From Serpula lacrymans var. lacrymans S7.9 (taxonomy: Eukaryota > Basidiomycota > Agaricomycetes > Boletales > Serpulaceae): a DNA stretch of 64,000 nt. Both the position numbers and the translations under genes were made by a program. Below are positions 10,920 through 22,337 of the stretch, one piece after another (positions within the stretch are counted from its first letter, which is position 1; the number at the start of each line of letters is the position of its first letter). Where the stretch lies: positions 644,812-708,811 of the forward strand of contig NW_006763306.1 of the NCBI RefSeq assembly GCF_000218685.1, written 5' to 3'. The notes beneath the pieces are model-generated. The model had not been told where the DNA came from, searched no databases, and saw only the letters and a program-made list of their open reading frames with translations.

Positions 10920-12985
10920 TGAGTCAATCAAGGCCATCAGCCTCATATTCAGAAGTGAAGGAGACCCGTTAGATGTAGAGCTCGAAGGGTTCAGATCATT
11001 CTGTCAGGGTGAGTATCTTCATGCTGTCTTATCAGTTATGTGCTTATCAACAATAACAAGGTGGACTTTTGTCAAGGTGTTCATCAATTAAATAGCAACC
11101 ATGCCACGGTATCTTCCCTCCGTGTTGGCTAAGTTAGCGCTGATTTATTTCTTATTTAGTTATATGGAATGCGGCCCTTGGGGAATCTTATTTTGGCTTT
11201 TGCTTTTAAGGCAGATACTCCGAGTCGCCTGTGGTTCTTCATTCCCTGTCCCTTCGTTGCTCTTTGTAGTCCCCTAAAAATAATATCGAGTCATTCTACT
11301 CTCCAGAGCATAAACCACACTCGTTTCATCAAAAAGTACTGCAGCTATGCAACTGATCATTAGCTCCGTTTTCCTACTTTCAGCTATCAAGTTATCTTTC
11401 GGGGCTACCACCGGAGATACCTCAGAAGTCTCCTTGTATCAAAATTATGAGGGGGTCATTCCAAATGTCAAATCTGCCATGTTGGCTTCCATCAGAACCA
11501 GGTGAGCAACAATCTTGTCCACATATTTTTGAAATATCTTCGCTTACTTTCTGTATCAAGCTGGGAACAAGGAACCGCAGCGGGAGGTATCCTCGAATAC
11601 GACAACCCTGAATACTCCGTTTTCGGCCGATCGCCATTTACCTCCAATGGTAAAGAGCCAATCTCAGCTCTCCAACTTGCATACAGTGCAGCAGTCCGCC
11701 AAACTGCCGACGGTCGACTTAGTCAAAACATTGGTGATGCGTTGGATGGGGCAGCCCTCGACGGTGCATCCGCAGGGTCTGTGGTGCTCATGGGTTTGCG
11801 CACTCTCGGTTTATCACGAAAACTATTTGTACTATCTATTTTTCAGGTAGCTTCACGGACGAATCCCGCAAGGCGTACTGGCTTAATGCCTCTGAAGCAG
11901 AACTCAACTATGTAAGCGATTTCCCGTCTAGATTTCACTGATTTTTAACCATCATTCTCTGGAAGATTCTGAACGTTGCACCACGTACTTCCACTGGCGC
12001 AATTTCTCACAGAGCAGATTCACGTCAATACTGGTGATTGCGGCTCTCATATTTACATTTACAATCGTTAACACCTGGGATAGGGCTGATGGTGTATACA
12101 TGGGCTTTCCCTTCATCGCTTACTACGGAGCAGTCACACAAAACCAAACTTTACTTCAAATCGCGTATGATCAGTGCCGCCTCTATCGTGATGCACTCCT
12201 GCTCGATGGACCCACTGGAAAACTATGGGGACACATCTACTCTGATGACACCAAAACCTGGACCGACAAAGGACTTTGGGGAACCGGTGAGCGAAACTTC
12301 CGCATTCCCCTTTCCGGCTTACTGAGCCACTATGGCACACACAGGCAATGCGTGGGCTGCACTCGGTATGTTGCGCGTTGCAGTCACAATACAAAAGGCC
12401 AACTGTGGTAGCGGTATGACGGGCCAGGTGTCTGACTTGATGGCCTGGGTCAAGGAAATTCTCGATGGCGAGTTCGCAGCACTGGTGCGTAGCTCTCATC
12501 TTTGAAAAGGCCTTAGTTTGATGTTGTATAAATTAATTACTATCAAGACCTCGGAGAACCTCATTCCAGACTATGTCATCGGTGGACCTACCTTCGACGA
12601 TGCCTCCGCATCGGCTGCTCTGGCCTCCGTTGCCTATCGCTCTGTTACGCTTTTCCCTCACCAATTTGGCTCGAACTATACCACTGTCGCAAACAAGCTC
12701 CGGGATGCTGTGCTAAGCAGAGTCACAAATCTTGGAACATTGAGCCCTGTCGTCGACCCTCTCAATTGGGATGCACAAGGACTGCTGTCCACTGAAGCAC
12801 AGTCTTTCGCTCTGATGATGTTCTCTGCGTGGAGGGATGGTCTTGGTCTCTAGTTTTTTGCGCTTTCGTATCTTTCGGTGTTTATTAGCATGTTATACCA
12901 ACCTGTGATTATACCGGTGTTATTCAGTTGATCTTATTCTCCTTATGGCCTTACATTTATACCGCAAAGAATTGGTGTACCTAGT
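10920..12985 (+). repeat. duplicated block, copy A (glycosidase gene plus about 430 bp upstream)
   Basis: The sequence from about 10920 through the glycosidase gene to about 12985 is repeated at about 30853-32960. Shared upstream landmarks include AGTCAATCAAGGCC, ATAACAAGGTGGACTT and AAATAGCAACCATG. Downstream, both copies share TGTTATTCAGTTGATC. Same orientation, so this is a direct segmental duplication. Confidence 0.8.
11347..12853 (+). CDS. secreted six-hairpin glycosidase, GH88/GH105-like (copy A)
   Basis: Seven exons: 11347-11501, 11561-11793, 11847-11911, 11966-12033, 12084-12286, 12345-12484 and 12548-12853, all GT-AG, giving 389 residues. The N-terminus is a signal peptide (MQLIISSVFLLSAIKLSFGA). 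The body has SWEQGTAAGGILEYDNPEY, repeated helical segments and an ADGVYMGFPF segment like the DG(L/V)YM motif that holds the catalytic Asp in GH88/GH105 unsaturated uronyl hydrolases. It also has KGLWGTGNAWAALGMLR, typical of the (alpha/alpha)6 six-hairpin fold. The likely role is to act outside the cell on unsaturated pectin or other polyuronate fragments; the exact substrate is inferred. A paralogue sits at 31284-32793. Confidence 0.82.
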
Positions 12986-12989
12986 TGAC

Positions 12990-13620
12990 AATCTCAGATT
13001 CATTGCTGATGTTTGCTTTATATTGCTGGCCATCTGATTTTTGGTAAACCCTTGCAAGGACTTGTAAGGTTTCTTACTCCTAGCTCAGACAACGACCCTA
13101 CACACTCCATTATCTTAGTCTGGTCCGAAGTAAGGATCTTGGCTCCTCCACAGCCACTGTTTTGAGAGAAGTGGTTATTCACCAAGTTGGGGAAGCAAGT
13201 CACTTTGAGTGGCACCCAGCCTCCCTCCTCTCCCCAGGCAGACCATAATAACCAGCTTTGGCAAACAAATGCTGTAACAACGTAAATACATGCTTCTTAT
13301 ATAACAAACATATGTAAATATCATGTGAAAGAACAATGGTGGCCACAAAAGGCCGGTTATAATCATAGAGTAAATAGCATCGTTCAGAGTAAAAGGCTAA
13401 GCGCGACAGGGTCTGTCGCCTAAATTCGGCTGTTTTCAAGCAAAGCCACGTCATCAATCTGCAATTCTAGTTACCTAAGGATAAAACTGGCTTTCATCAA
13501 AAATAACAGAAAATACTAATATTTATTTGAAGTGGAGATCAGATCTTCAATCGGCGCTAGAAGTTCACTGGGGTACAGGGGAGTTACTCTATTCAACAAC
13601 GCCCCACCTGGCATTGCAGC
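12990..13620. other. intergenic / edge of transposon-rich region
   Basis: No gene recognised. The base composition becomes AT-richer from here to about 30.8 kb. Confidence 0.4.
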
Positions 13621-14400
13621 ATGTCTCACGAAAGGACAGATTGCGGCGACGAGAACGAACAGGACCTTGACCAAGTTGACGATGGGTCTTCAAAGACTTT
13701 TACCAGCTGTTTCACGGACCCATCAGAACAAATCAACACACAAGATAAACCTGCTCTCCCTTACATCTCCTGGACAGATTCTCATATACATCAGTTGATA
13801 GAATGGCTAGAGAAGCATCCGAGACACCGTCAGATGCTTTTTTTGGACTCTAGGTCTGTAGTCAAGGATGAAGGGAGGCCAGTCGTCAAGAACACCAAAA
13901 AAGTGAAGGAATATATCCATGAACAGATCACAAAGCACGTCTTCAAGAGTGACTCTCAAGAAATGATGCATGTTGCTGTTGATCACCACCGCAAGAAGTT
14001 TGGCGTTTCTGTACAGAATCGATTAGCAATGCATGTATTTTGCTTATATGTTGTCTATTATTTTAATAACCAAACTATATAGATTGGGCAATAAATATAA
14101 GGCACTTGTACGAGGTCTTTCGAAGACTGGTCAGGGTATAACATCGGAGGAAGCATCGCAGGGTTTTGATAACTCTTTTTGTAAGTCTGTAGATATATTG
14201 AAATATACCTCATTAAAACATTTATCAGAGAAAATCTGAAAGGACTTCAAGTGGTGGGATTGGTTGCATGCATTCTGGGAAACATTGCCAAAATATAACG
14301 CTAAACCAGTGACAGGGTCCAAGGGCCAGTACATTGACTCTCAAGCTGTGACTCTGTTGTTCCCGATACATGCTGATCATGATGCTATGGCTCAGGGCAT
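13621..14400 (+). pseudogene. degenerate Myb/SANT-like ORF, probably transposon-associated
   Basis: The first part (13621-14082) encodes an acidic head and then SWTDSHIHQLIEWLEKHP, a Trp-initiated helix resembling the SANT/trihelix-like DNA-binding domains common in basidiomycete transposon partner proteins. After a stop, the reading continues with NKYKALVRGLSKTGQG and, after another break, KDFKWWDWLHAFWETLP, which look like the next helices of the same protein. The frame is interrupted at least twice, so it is not functional as it stands. PIF/Harbinger elements usually encode a Myb-like partner beside the transposase, and transposase remnants lie nearby on the other strand. The assignment is by resemblance only. 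Confidence 0.4.
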
Positions 14401-14532
14401 TCATTCAGCAGCATGAACAGGAAAGGCTGTCTACGTCTACTAGTGGTGATGGTGGATATCCTACTGCATCCTTTCAGCAGCCTGGTGGGTCTAGCCATCA
14501 GCCGGGTCCAAGCTCTCGTCCGGTAGTATTGC

Positions 14533-14693
14533 TGTCATGCACCAAAGTTGATTGGTAGCATGGACAGGTGTCAAGAATGAAGCAAATATTCAAAAAGACT
14601 CACCTTTGCGCCACACAGGCACAGTGCCACATGGAATAGTAATTAATATTGCCTTTTTTGAACTTGTGGCTGATCAGCACCACTTCTATTAGG
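14533..14693 (+). repeat. dispersed repeat, copy 1 (possible LTR 5' end)
   Basis: From ATGCACCAAAGTTGATTGG to CTGATCAGCACCAC this stretch recurs at 29274-29429 with scattered mismatches. Copy 1 is preceded by TG, giving TGTCATGCACC, which would fit the start of an LTR, but I could not find a matching end or target duplication. Confidence 0.65.
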
Positions 14694-16169
14694 CAATCCA
14701 GTCGCATTCACCTTTGCTTTTCCATTCAGTACTTTCTGCATTTCAGCATTTCGGCAAATTTTTGCGTCACCACTGGCTACACATTGCGCCCTCACTTTTG
14801 TCGCCCTCCCTTACCTTTTTTTTCTTTACTCAGTCCCACCATGCTAATATCAGCAAAGCCCCGGTGGCCGGTCTGAATTGGGCAAAAGGTCCATCTTCAT
14901 GACGTCGATCTGATCTTCCATCATATACCATCAAAAAATCGGTCGCTCGTCTTGCCTGGTTGGAGCGTGGGTGGGTAGTTTTTGAGCTGGAGAAGGTTCA
15001 TCCCCTTGCGTTGCCCATGTACATCGCCGTCCCATTCACTTGGGTACACTTATCTTTCGTCCATTGTCTTTGCTACAGCTACAGCTACCACACACTGCCT
15101 GGCTCACTTGTTCCAAATTGGAACTACTCCCCTCCCTCCCTCGTTTGACCAGGTGGTCCAGTACAACCAGTCCATTGGTAAGGCCATGGAACCGTCGGAT
15201 TTGGACTAGGTGGTGGACCGGTGGCTCCAGTTTCTTTTTTTCAGCAGAACATTCATTTACAGTGCGATTATTTTTGATTTTTGAATCATTTTATGGACAC
15301 ATATTGTTTTCAAATGCCTGACTGACAATAAAGGAATTGTGTTGATACTGATATTTTTTTCTTTATCCTCTTTTTACTGCATCTTCCCATGACTTTATGA
15401 TTTTCTTGCTTTTTTTCTGTTTTTGGACTTTATTTTATGGCTGTACAAACCTGTGACATTACTTACACAGCATTTATTGTTCTATCTCTTTCTTTTCCTT
15501 ATTTTGACAATCTTATCCTGTACTACCTACACAGGATTTGTCAGCATACATTCTTTCCTTCATGTTCTTTCTCATTCTTTTTGCACAGCTATACTGTGCA
15601 TAGCCTCCCTTTCTTTTACTATATAAACCCCTGTATTTTACCTTGTACAAAAACACAACAAGAAATCCAATCCAGACTTCTTCTCTAAATCTTAAGTTCA
15701 CTACTCTGCTACTTGTGATCCAGTGTGGTCACAACACTTCCCACTGTTACTACTGTTAACTGCTGTCATCGTCACTTGTCACTTATTGAAAGTAATTGTC
15801 ATCCCTTTTGATTAGAGTCCATCTGAGCATAACAGTTTGTGCATCAGGAGCCTGCTATCACTGGGAACCTTGTTATCTTGTCATTCTCAAACCTACCTTG
15901 TGCTAAGATTAGCAAGGTAGTGCTCATCCTATATTCATCTCAAAAAGCCCCTATCTTCTATAGTTGAACTATCCCTCCTCCTCAAAACCCACACCCATAC
16001 ATCTCTGGGTTTTACTTTGAAGGATCATCATACATACCACCCCACAAACAACCAGAGCACCCACTGTTCTAGGAGGCAAAGCCCATAAACAAGTTTTGTG
16101 GAATCTGGGAGGATTGTGTGTTAGTTTGTTTTGTGTGTGGTTTTCTAACAACAGTTCTCATCATCGACA
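14694..16169. other. AT/pyrimidine-rich repeat-like sequence, no gene
   Basis: A pyrimidine-rich stretch with a TATATAA-like box at about 15620 and no coding motif. It could be the remainder of the LTR-like element starting at 14533, which cannot be confirmed by eye. Confidence 0.3.
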
Positions 16170-17341
16170 TTGCATAGTCGTTCGTCCCATATTAATATGC
16201 CCCCACTCAGTGTAGTTGTGCAGCAGTTCACGATGCCACAAACCAATACCTGTTTTGTTCACAATGCTCAATTTCAGCGGCCTGAGCAGTATACGAACAT
16301 GCCTCAGCAGCATGGCTCCACCACTAACATTGTGTACCCCTACACTAATCCGGTTGCTTTCTCTTCGTCCAACCCCACTATATCATTTTTCTCTTTCAAC
16401 AGTGCTCATGCATCTTCCGTCTTACTTCCTAGCATGGTATCTGGCAGTTCTGCATTGGCAACATCTCTTCCCATTGATGTGGCAACATCAACAATGTCAG
16501 TCACAGCAGAATGTTGGAAAAATATTCAGGCTAGTGCCATTGCTCTTTGTGGGAAGTCCCCTACATCGTCAGGCCATGGATGGACAGCAAGTATTGCTGA
16601 TAGTACCACATCCAGGAGGAGTAAAGGGAAGTGTGCACGTTCAGATGAAGGTGAAGAGGCACACGCATGTGTAACTGAGGCTGACTTTCTCAAGAAGGTT
16701 ATGGGGCCTATTATTGCAGATGCCGATGAACGTTCAAATGACAAAAAGTGCCTGAAGGGCATTCAGACCATCGAGAGCATCCGAAACAAGAACTTGAAGC
16801 TCGAATACGATATCACATCACTCTGGCGAAAAAGGGTGAGCAGGCAAACATTGCAAAGGTTAATGTGGAACACAATATCGAGATAGAGAAGATGCGTATT
16901 GCAGCTGAAGTGGAGGTTAAAAAGTATGAGATTGAGATGCGGTACAAAATGGACAGGGGACAGGAACCTGAACTGTCATCATCTGCTTCTGTCAACGCCG
17001 AATTTTCTAGGTCATCTTTTGCCCATTCTACTGTGTCTATTCATCCCCCACTCGATAATTTTGATGCAGCACTCGCAAATAGTGACCAAAGTGACCCTCG
17101 TGGTCTTACTAACATGCAGCCTCTGCTGAACACGCTATCACCATCTATTCCTGCTGCTGCTGGTGACTTGCATTCTTGCCAATCTCAAGACTATTTTCAA
17201 ACCGGAGATTACTTGTTCGACTCCCAAATCCATTACCAGCAAGGCAATGAAGACAACAGTGGGCTGAATGTCATGCATGGTAGTGCATTCAGCATTCACA
17301 CAGGTGGGTTAAGCACTGATGAGCACGTCCAAAGTTGTTGA
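16170..17341 (+). pseudogene. unknown coiled-coil ORF with a frameshift, transposon neighbourhood
   Basis: Two overlapping frames (16170-16886 and 16748-17341) seem to be one protein broken near 16790-16815. The first half is Ser/Thr/Pro-rich with an RRSKGKCARSDEGEE patch. The second half is a charged helix (KVNVEHNIEIEKMRIAAEVEVK) followed by a low-complexity tail. I do not recognise the family. It ends about 190 bp from the C-terminus of the minus-strand Harbinger-type transposase, so a role as partner ORF of that element is plausible but unproven. Confidence 0.35.
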
Positions 17342-17531
17342 TGGGGACATTAGGTTTTTTTATTGTCGGAATACATTTTGCTATGTTGAATTATGTGTCG
17401 CTATGTACCTGTTTTCATGTATCCCTGCTTTCTTGTATTGCTTAGTATGAACAATATATGATGAAATGATCAAGAACTTTTTATTCAGATTGAATCAAAA
17501 ACTGTGCGAGCATAGAGAGAATTGACTGGAA

Positions 17532-19410
17532 CTAAGTACAACAATACAAAGAGCTAGAGAACAGATCAACTACCAATTTTTCACGGAGGTCTCGGGGCAG
17601 GTTCACAGGCATATTTTTGCCGTTGTTATCTCCCACATCCTCAACACCATCTGCTAATAACTCATCCAATTCCAACTGCCAGTCCCTATTGATATTGTTG
17701 CGTGAATTGTGGTCCTGGCCTTCCATGCGGATGATGAAATTATGAAGAATGAAACAGCACTGAATCCAGGAAATGGCATAATCAATTTGTCGGCTGGAAC
17801 TGATTTGAATGCGAAGTTCTTTGAGCGATTGGAAACATATTTTGAGCAGCCCAATGGCATGCTCCGAGCGAATTCAAACATGGAATAGATGATAGTTGAA
17901 ATGGCATTTTTAACAGGTAAACACCTGGTTGGGGACTCGCTTGAATGGCGAAACACATGTTGGAGACACAGGATAAGCTGAGTCGCCCCACAGCCATTCA
18001 CCCGCAGTGAAAAACTTCTCTGGTGTTTGATAAATGGTGGTGTCACGAAAAGCTGACAAATCATGGATGCTACCTGTGTGTCCGAGGCCATAGTCAACAA
18101 TTTTCAGGTTGTGGGGTAAAGTTGTAATCTATATATATATTTGTCAGTAGCAGTCAGTCATAAAATGCAAAAACAAAAACATACCTGTTATGATAACACA
18201 TTTTCAGACCTTTCCTTTTATTTTTCATTCTCCGCTTTAACCTTTTACTATAGTTTTCACACATTGTGCCATACGGCACTTTCCTTTTGTTCAAACTCCT
18301 CTTTCTCGCGCTGCACTGCCTTTCTTCTTATTTTAGTTACAAGTCTCTCACGCAGTGGAGCTGGTCACACGGGCTGTGCCCTCTGACATCATCAGCCACT
18401 GCTTTATCAACTATATAGTACAACATGTACAAACAACCTGTAGTAGTATAAATACCTCAATAGATCCAGGAGACTCCTCAGCGAGTCCTCCTATTGTTTA
18501 CCCACAACTAACTTGGTCCTACCTAAAGGGTAACCACTCCCTCATCACTACCTTTATAGTTGGTCCTAGTTGTGCGCCAGAGTAACTAACTCTTGGTTGT
18601 TACAATACCTGGGCGTTAAGAGTAGTTTGATTTTCTGTCAAAGAATGTTTCACCATGATGGCCTGGCTTTTGAAACAAGTTGAAGGTTGTCCCATCGACT
18701 GACAGATAGCCATTCTCCCAGGCCTCACAGACTTGTTTTTTGACCCATCTCTTCACCTCTGCCTTTTCCTCGTCAGTCGGAGGTGAGATCATCTCATCAT
18801 GAAGAGATAAGACGGTGATCATAGTCCGCTTTGTGCAGAGCTCGACACTACCAACTGACACACTGGCCCAGTCAGCCAAATCGGCAGCAGTTTCCATAAT
18901 GGCCAATACAATTTAAGAAGATGGCGAGTTGAATTCCGGTGGGAATTTGCTCGTTATTGGAATTAGTGGTAAATATCCAGTGACTCTGAATTTGTCCAAG
19001 GATTGCATCAAACGTGGTGGAATTCATACGAAGGATGTGTCAAAAGTGAGCATTATTATTAAGGCGCAACCACTCTAACAAAACAAACTAAGGCACACGA
19101 GGTGTGTGAGGATAAGTGTTAAAATGCGGGTTTTGTGTACATCTCGTTGTAAGCGTATATACTCTTTCACAAGAGTCTCGAGGTAAGAAACAGAAACCCC
19201 TGCAATTTGAGACCTTTCTCCTTCAAGTTTGTCATCATCAAAGAGGGAAAAGTCTGATTGCAAATGATCAGAAAGCCAGAGTCCATCATCGCCGTCAGAT
19301 TCATTGTGAGAACATTGCTCGATTGAGATAAGATTTTGCAACAAGAAAATGAAAGCATTGTCGAGAGCACCGAGTCTCTGCTGATGCAAAATGGGGCAAT
19401 TGCGACTCAT
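17532..19410 (-). pseudogene. PIF/Harbinger-type DDE transposase (DDE_Tnp_4), broken by a solo LTR
   Basis: Read on the minus strand, the pieces follow the known basidiomycete DDE_Tnp_4 order. First comes a helical N-terminus (19410-19075). Then come VLSLHDEMISPPTDEEKAE and YLSVDGTTFNLFQKPG with RKSNYSLNAQ (18906-18616), and after the inserted LTR LKIVDYGLGHTGSIHDLSAF and GEWLWGDSAYPV. The C-terminal RSEHAIGLLK-FQSLKELRI, a cysteine-rich helix with ILHNFI, and an acidic tail follow. VDGT (first Asp), WGDSAYP (second Asp) and RSEHA (Glu) are the expected DDE positions. Several frames and stops separate the blocks, so it is inactive. The solo LTR lies between RKSNYSLNAQ and the next block, near a plausible intron. 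Confidence 0.8.
18186..18604 (+). repeat. solo LTR of a gypsy element, with 5-bp target duplication
   Basis: Starts TGTTATGATAACACA and ends TTGGTTGTTACA, closely resembling the LTRs at 20371 and 26221 but longer (419 bp) and more diverged. It is flanked on both sides by ATACC (18181-18185 and 18605-18609). No internal retroelement sequence lies between, so it is the product of LTR-LTR recombination. Confidence 0.9.
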
Positions 19411-20142
19411 GTTGGGGAATCACTCAGTGAGAGATCCTGTATATATAGTCTCAAGCCTCAAGGATACCTCCAGTATACCTCGAGTTTTTGATTTTACTCT
19501 GACTCATTTTTAATTTCCTGGATTAGCTCACCAGTCGGGATTCTGCATGCTACCCCTGCTTTCCATGCTTCCTTCGGTATGCGAGACTTGCCTAATCGAT
19601 TTAGGCAGTAAGGGTGCTCTTAGCCTGTTACTCTGAACGATGTTAATCTTCGGGCAAAGCTCCAAAGTTTGCTTACATAATATAATTTCTACAGCCAGTC
19701 CCTCACACTTTTGTTTGCCCTCCATTTCTTGATAATCCTGTCCCACCTGGTCCTTTAGCCTCTCCTACCCCCTCTATATTCAAGCCCTTACATTTTGACA
19801 TCTTCTACCCTAACTGCATCCACCACATTCTCATCATGCCATTTTCTCTTGTGTTTCAAATGCAAATACTCAGCAATTGTGAAGTCCCCACCACCATTGA
19901 GCCATTGACAACTTTTTTCTACATCACCTAGTCCTCAGGCTCCAGTCCTGGGTCAAAGTGGAGCTCGGGGGCTGTGGAGGCTACCCCAATTGTTGCCATC
20001 ACAAATCTGCAAAGGTTTATCAGTCAGCTTACTGACATCTTGGGGAAAAATAATGTCAGTCCTGTAGAAAAAGTAACTGAGCACCAGATTTGAGCTACTA
20101 AGCTCATCCACAAGATTATGGGCTGACGAGTAGTTAGAAGGT
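19411..20142. other. transposon-derived sequence without a readable gene
   Basis: Lies between the two Harbinger-type remnants. Short frames only; the minus-strand part near 20.1 kb probably continues the decayed C-terminus of the second transposase. Confidence 0.35.
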
Positions 20143-20370
20143 TCATGTTATACTCTTGTTGATTAGTAATGTGGCCATCATATCTTCAATTATGTGAGCA
20201 TCAGTGGCTGATTTTTCCTGGCTGGTTAAAGCACATACAAACTTCATATCAAATAAGCAGCTAAAAAGGAAATTCTGAGAAACACTGCCTTTGCAATTTC
20301 TAAATACCCAGCATTCAGAAGCAGGTGCCAGTGGGGCCACATGAATGTGACTTCCATCAAGAGCTCCCAC

Positions 20371-20751
20371 TGTTACGATAACACAATTTCCGGACATCTC
20401 CTTTCCTTTTTATTCTCCGCTTTAACTTTATACTTTAAGTGCCACGCGGCATTTCCCTTTCTCGCGCCGCGTTGCCTTTCTTTTACTTTTAGACTTAACT
20501 CTCTCACACAGTGGAGCTGGCCATACGGGCTAGGCCCTATGACATCATCAGCCACTGCCTTCATCAACTGTATAGTATACATGTACAAACAACCTGTAGT
20601 AGTATATATACCCCAATAGATCCAGGAGACTCCTCAGCGAGTCCTCCTGTTTCAACAAACTCTCTGCAGCTTAAGGGGTAACCACTCCCTCAACATCTTC
20701 TTTATAGTGTGTTCTTGTGTGCGCCAGAGTAACTAACTCTTGGTTGTTACA
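20371..20751 (+). repeat. gypsy 5' LTR
   Basis: Begins TGTTACGATAACAC and ends GGTTGTTACA. A TATATATA box lies at 20603-20610; AGCGAGTCCT at 20636-20645 is 33 bp downstream and is a plausible transcript start (beginning of R). Confidence 0.95.
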
Positions 20752-20753
20752 TT

Positions 20754-20763
20754 AGGACTCGCT
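20754..20763 (+). promoter_or_regulatory. primer-binding site, self-complementary (Tf1-like self-priming)
   Basis: AGGACTCGCT starts two bases after the LTR. It is the exact reverse complement of AGCGAGTCCT at 20636-20645 in the same LTR (and 26486-26495 in the 3' LTR), about 33 bp after the TATA box. It does not start with TGG, as tRNA-primed sites do. Confidence 0.7.
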
Positions 20764-21269
20764 CTTCTACTCTCTCGCACGTGTGTGCAAAAGTCCCATT
20801 GGGCACCCGGACTCCAGGGTGAAGGAGATTGGTTAGCGGTTAGGAATATCCCACATAGCAGATAGGTGCGCTCCTAGCGACGGCCTTGTAGTGCTTCGGG
20901 AGAAGAACGCAAACCTTCGATACGCGGCCCCCAGCGTTAAGGGGAGTACCTTAGCTCAGCAGTCGGTGTGGAACCACTGTTGATTAGATTTAGAATACAA
21001 ACTTTCACTTTCGAATACCTCTGACCAGGCCGGGCACTTGCCTCCGCCAGTCTGGAGAAGGGTTGACAGCTTAACAAGCGGACCACCCCCTGACAACCGT
21101 TCGGACCAGGGTTTATTACAAACACATTTTTATATACCTTTTTAAATACTATAGTGTGGGTAGTCGGAGATTGAGATCCGATACTCAGCTGGGAAGAGGT
21201 TGATCCGCAGATAGCAAGCGGGGACCCCCAGTTACCTATTTTTACGTTACCCAAAGAGAACAAGTCGAC

Positions 21270-22337
21270 ATGTCGTCGCAACCCCAAGACATGAATGCGC
21301 TACTGCACGCAATGCATACGCAGATAGCTGCATTAACCTCGCAGCTCGCCGAGATACAGGCCAACCCCCCTGTAGCAACCCCCTCGGTAGAGAAAAAGTT
21401 TAACAAGAAAGTCGAAGTCGTCGCTGACCCTGGCGCCTTCGAAGGAGACAGAGCGCGATTTGCCGAATGGTGGATCAAGCTCCAGATTTGGGTCAAGGCG
21501 AACTGGGACGCGTTTGCCGACGATTTTGAGGTAGCCACTGCGGTGCTATCTCGCCTAAAAGGACCTGTGGCGGGTCGATACGCCCAAGTAAGACTCCAGG
21601 AATGCTACACCGCGGGAGTGTGGCCGACCTGGGATGATCTCAAAACCGAGATCAAAAAATATTTCAAACCGCAAGCTGAGCGTGACTGGGCGCGTCAGCA
21701 AATCCGTTCCTTCAAACAAGGAAACATGAGAACGGATGATTTCGTAACCCGGTTCCTGGCCCTCTCAATCCAAGGGGGTCTTGGCAATGAACACGCAGTG
21801 GAACTGCTAGAACGCAATGTGAACCCTCGCATTGCAGAACAGATCTATCTGCAGGATACACGAAGTGACAACTTGGCCCTGGCGGCTGAGGAAGTACGAC
21901 GAGTCGGTAGAGCCATAGAGCTCTATACCATGCACCAAGGTGGCGGGTCCACCAAACAAAACAACACACCCCAGAGGCGTCCTGGGTCATCAAACCAACA
22001 TCATAATCACTCTCACGGGTTCAAGCTGTTCGGGCTGCAGCCAGGACAGGGTGCTCCTATGGATATCGGCGCGGTCCAAGGCGGACAAATGCGCAGATTC
22101 AAGGGCAACTGTTACAACTGCGGCCAAGAGGGACACATGTCCCGAGACTGTAGAAACGGGGCGCAGGCTGCCCAACAAAAAAATAATCAAGGGCGCCAGG
22201 CGCGCCAACTAGAAATCGAGAAGCCGGACGATCGGCTCAACTCTTTGGCCGGTCGTTCTTACGACGAAATCCGGGCCTTCTTCTATGACCAACAGGTCAA
22301 CGAAATGAAGGCTCAGGGAAAAGAATTCGGGGCTTAG
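21270..22337 (+). CDS. gag: gypsy Gag polyprotein
   Basis: 355 residues. The N-terminus (MSSQPQDMNALLHAMHTQI) is a short coiled helix. The central capsid-like gag domain includes FEGDRARFAEWWIKLQIWV and ERDWARQQIRSFKQGNM. Near the C-terminus is a zinc knuckle, CYNCGQEGHMSRDC, for RNA binding. The role is to package the element's RNA into virus-like particles. It ends in TAG at 22335-22337, overlapping the pol frame by 49 nt. No internal stop or break was seen. Confidence 0.95.
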   Translation: MSSQPQDMNALLHAMHTQIAALTSQLAEIQANPPVATPSVEKKFNKKVEVVADPGAFEGDRARFAEWWIKLQIWVKANWDAFADDFEVATAVLSRLKGPVAGRYAQVRLQECYTAGVWPTWDDLKTEIKKYFKPQAERDWARQQIRSFKQGNMRTDDFVTRFLALSIQGGLGNEHAVELLERNVNPRIAEQIYLQDTRSDNLALAAEEVRRVGRAIELYTMHQGGGSTKQNNTPQRRPGSSNQHHNHSHGFKLFGLQPGQGAPMDIGAVQGGQMRRFKGNCYNCGQEGHMSRDCRNGAQAAQQKNNQGRQARQLEIEKPDDRLNSLAGRSYDEIRAFFYDQQVNEMKAQGKEFGA

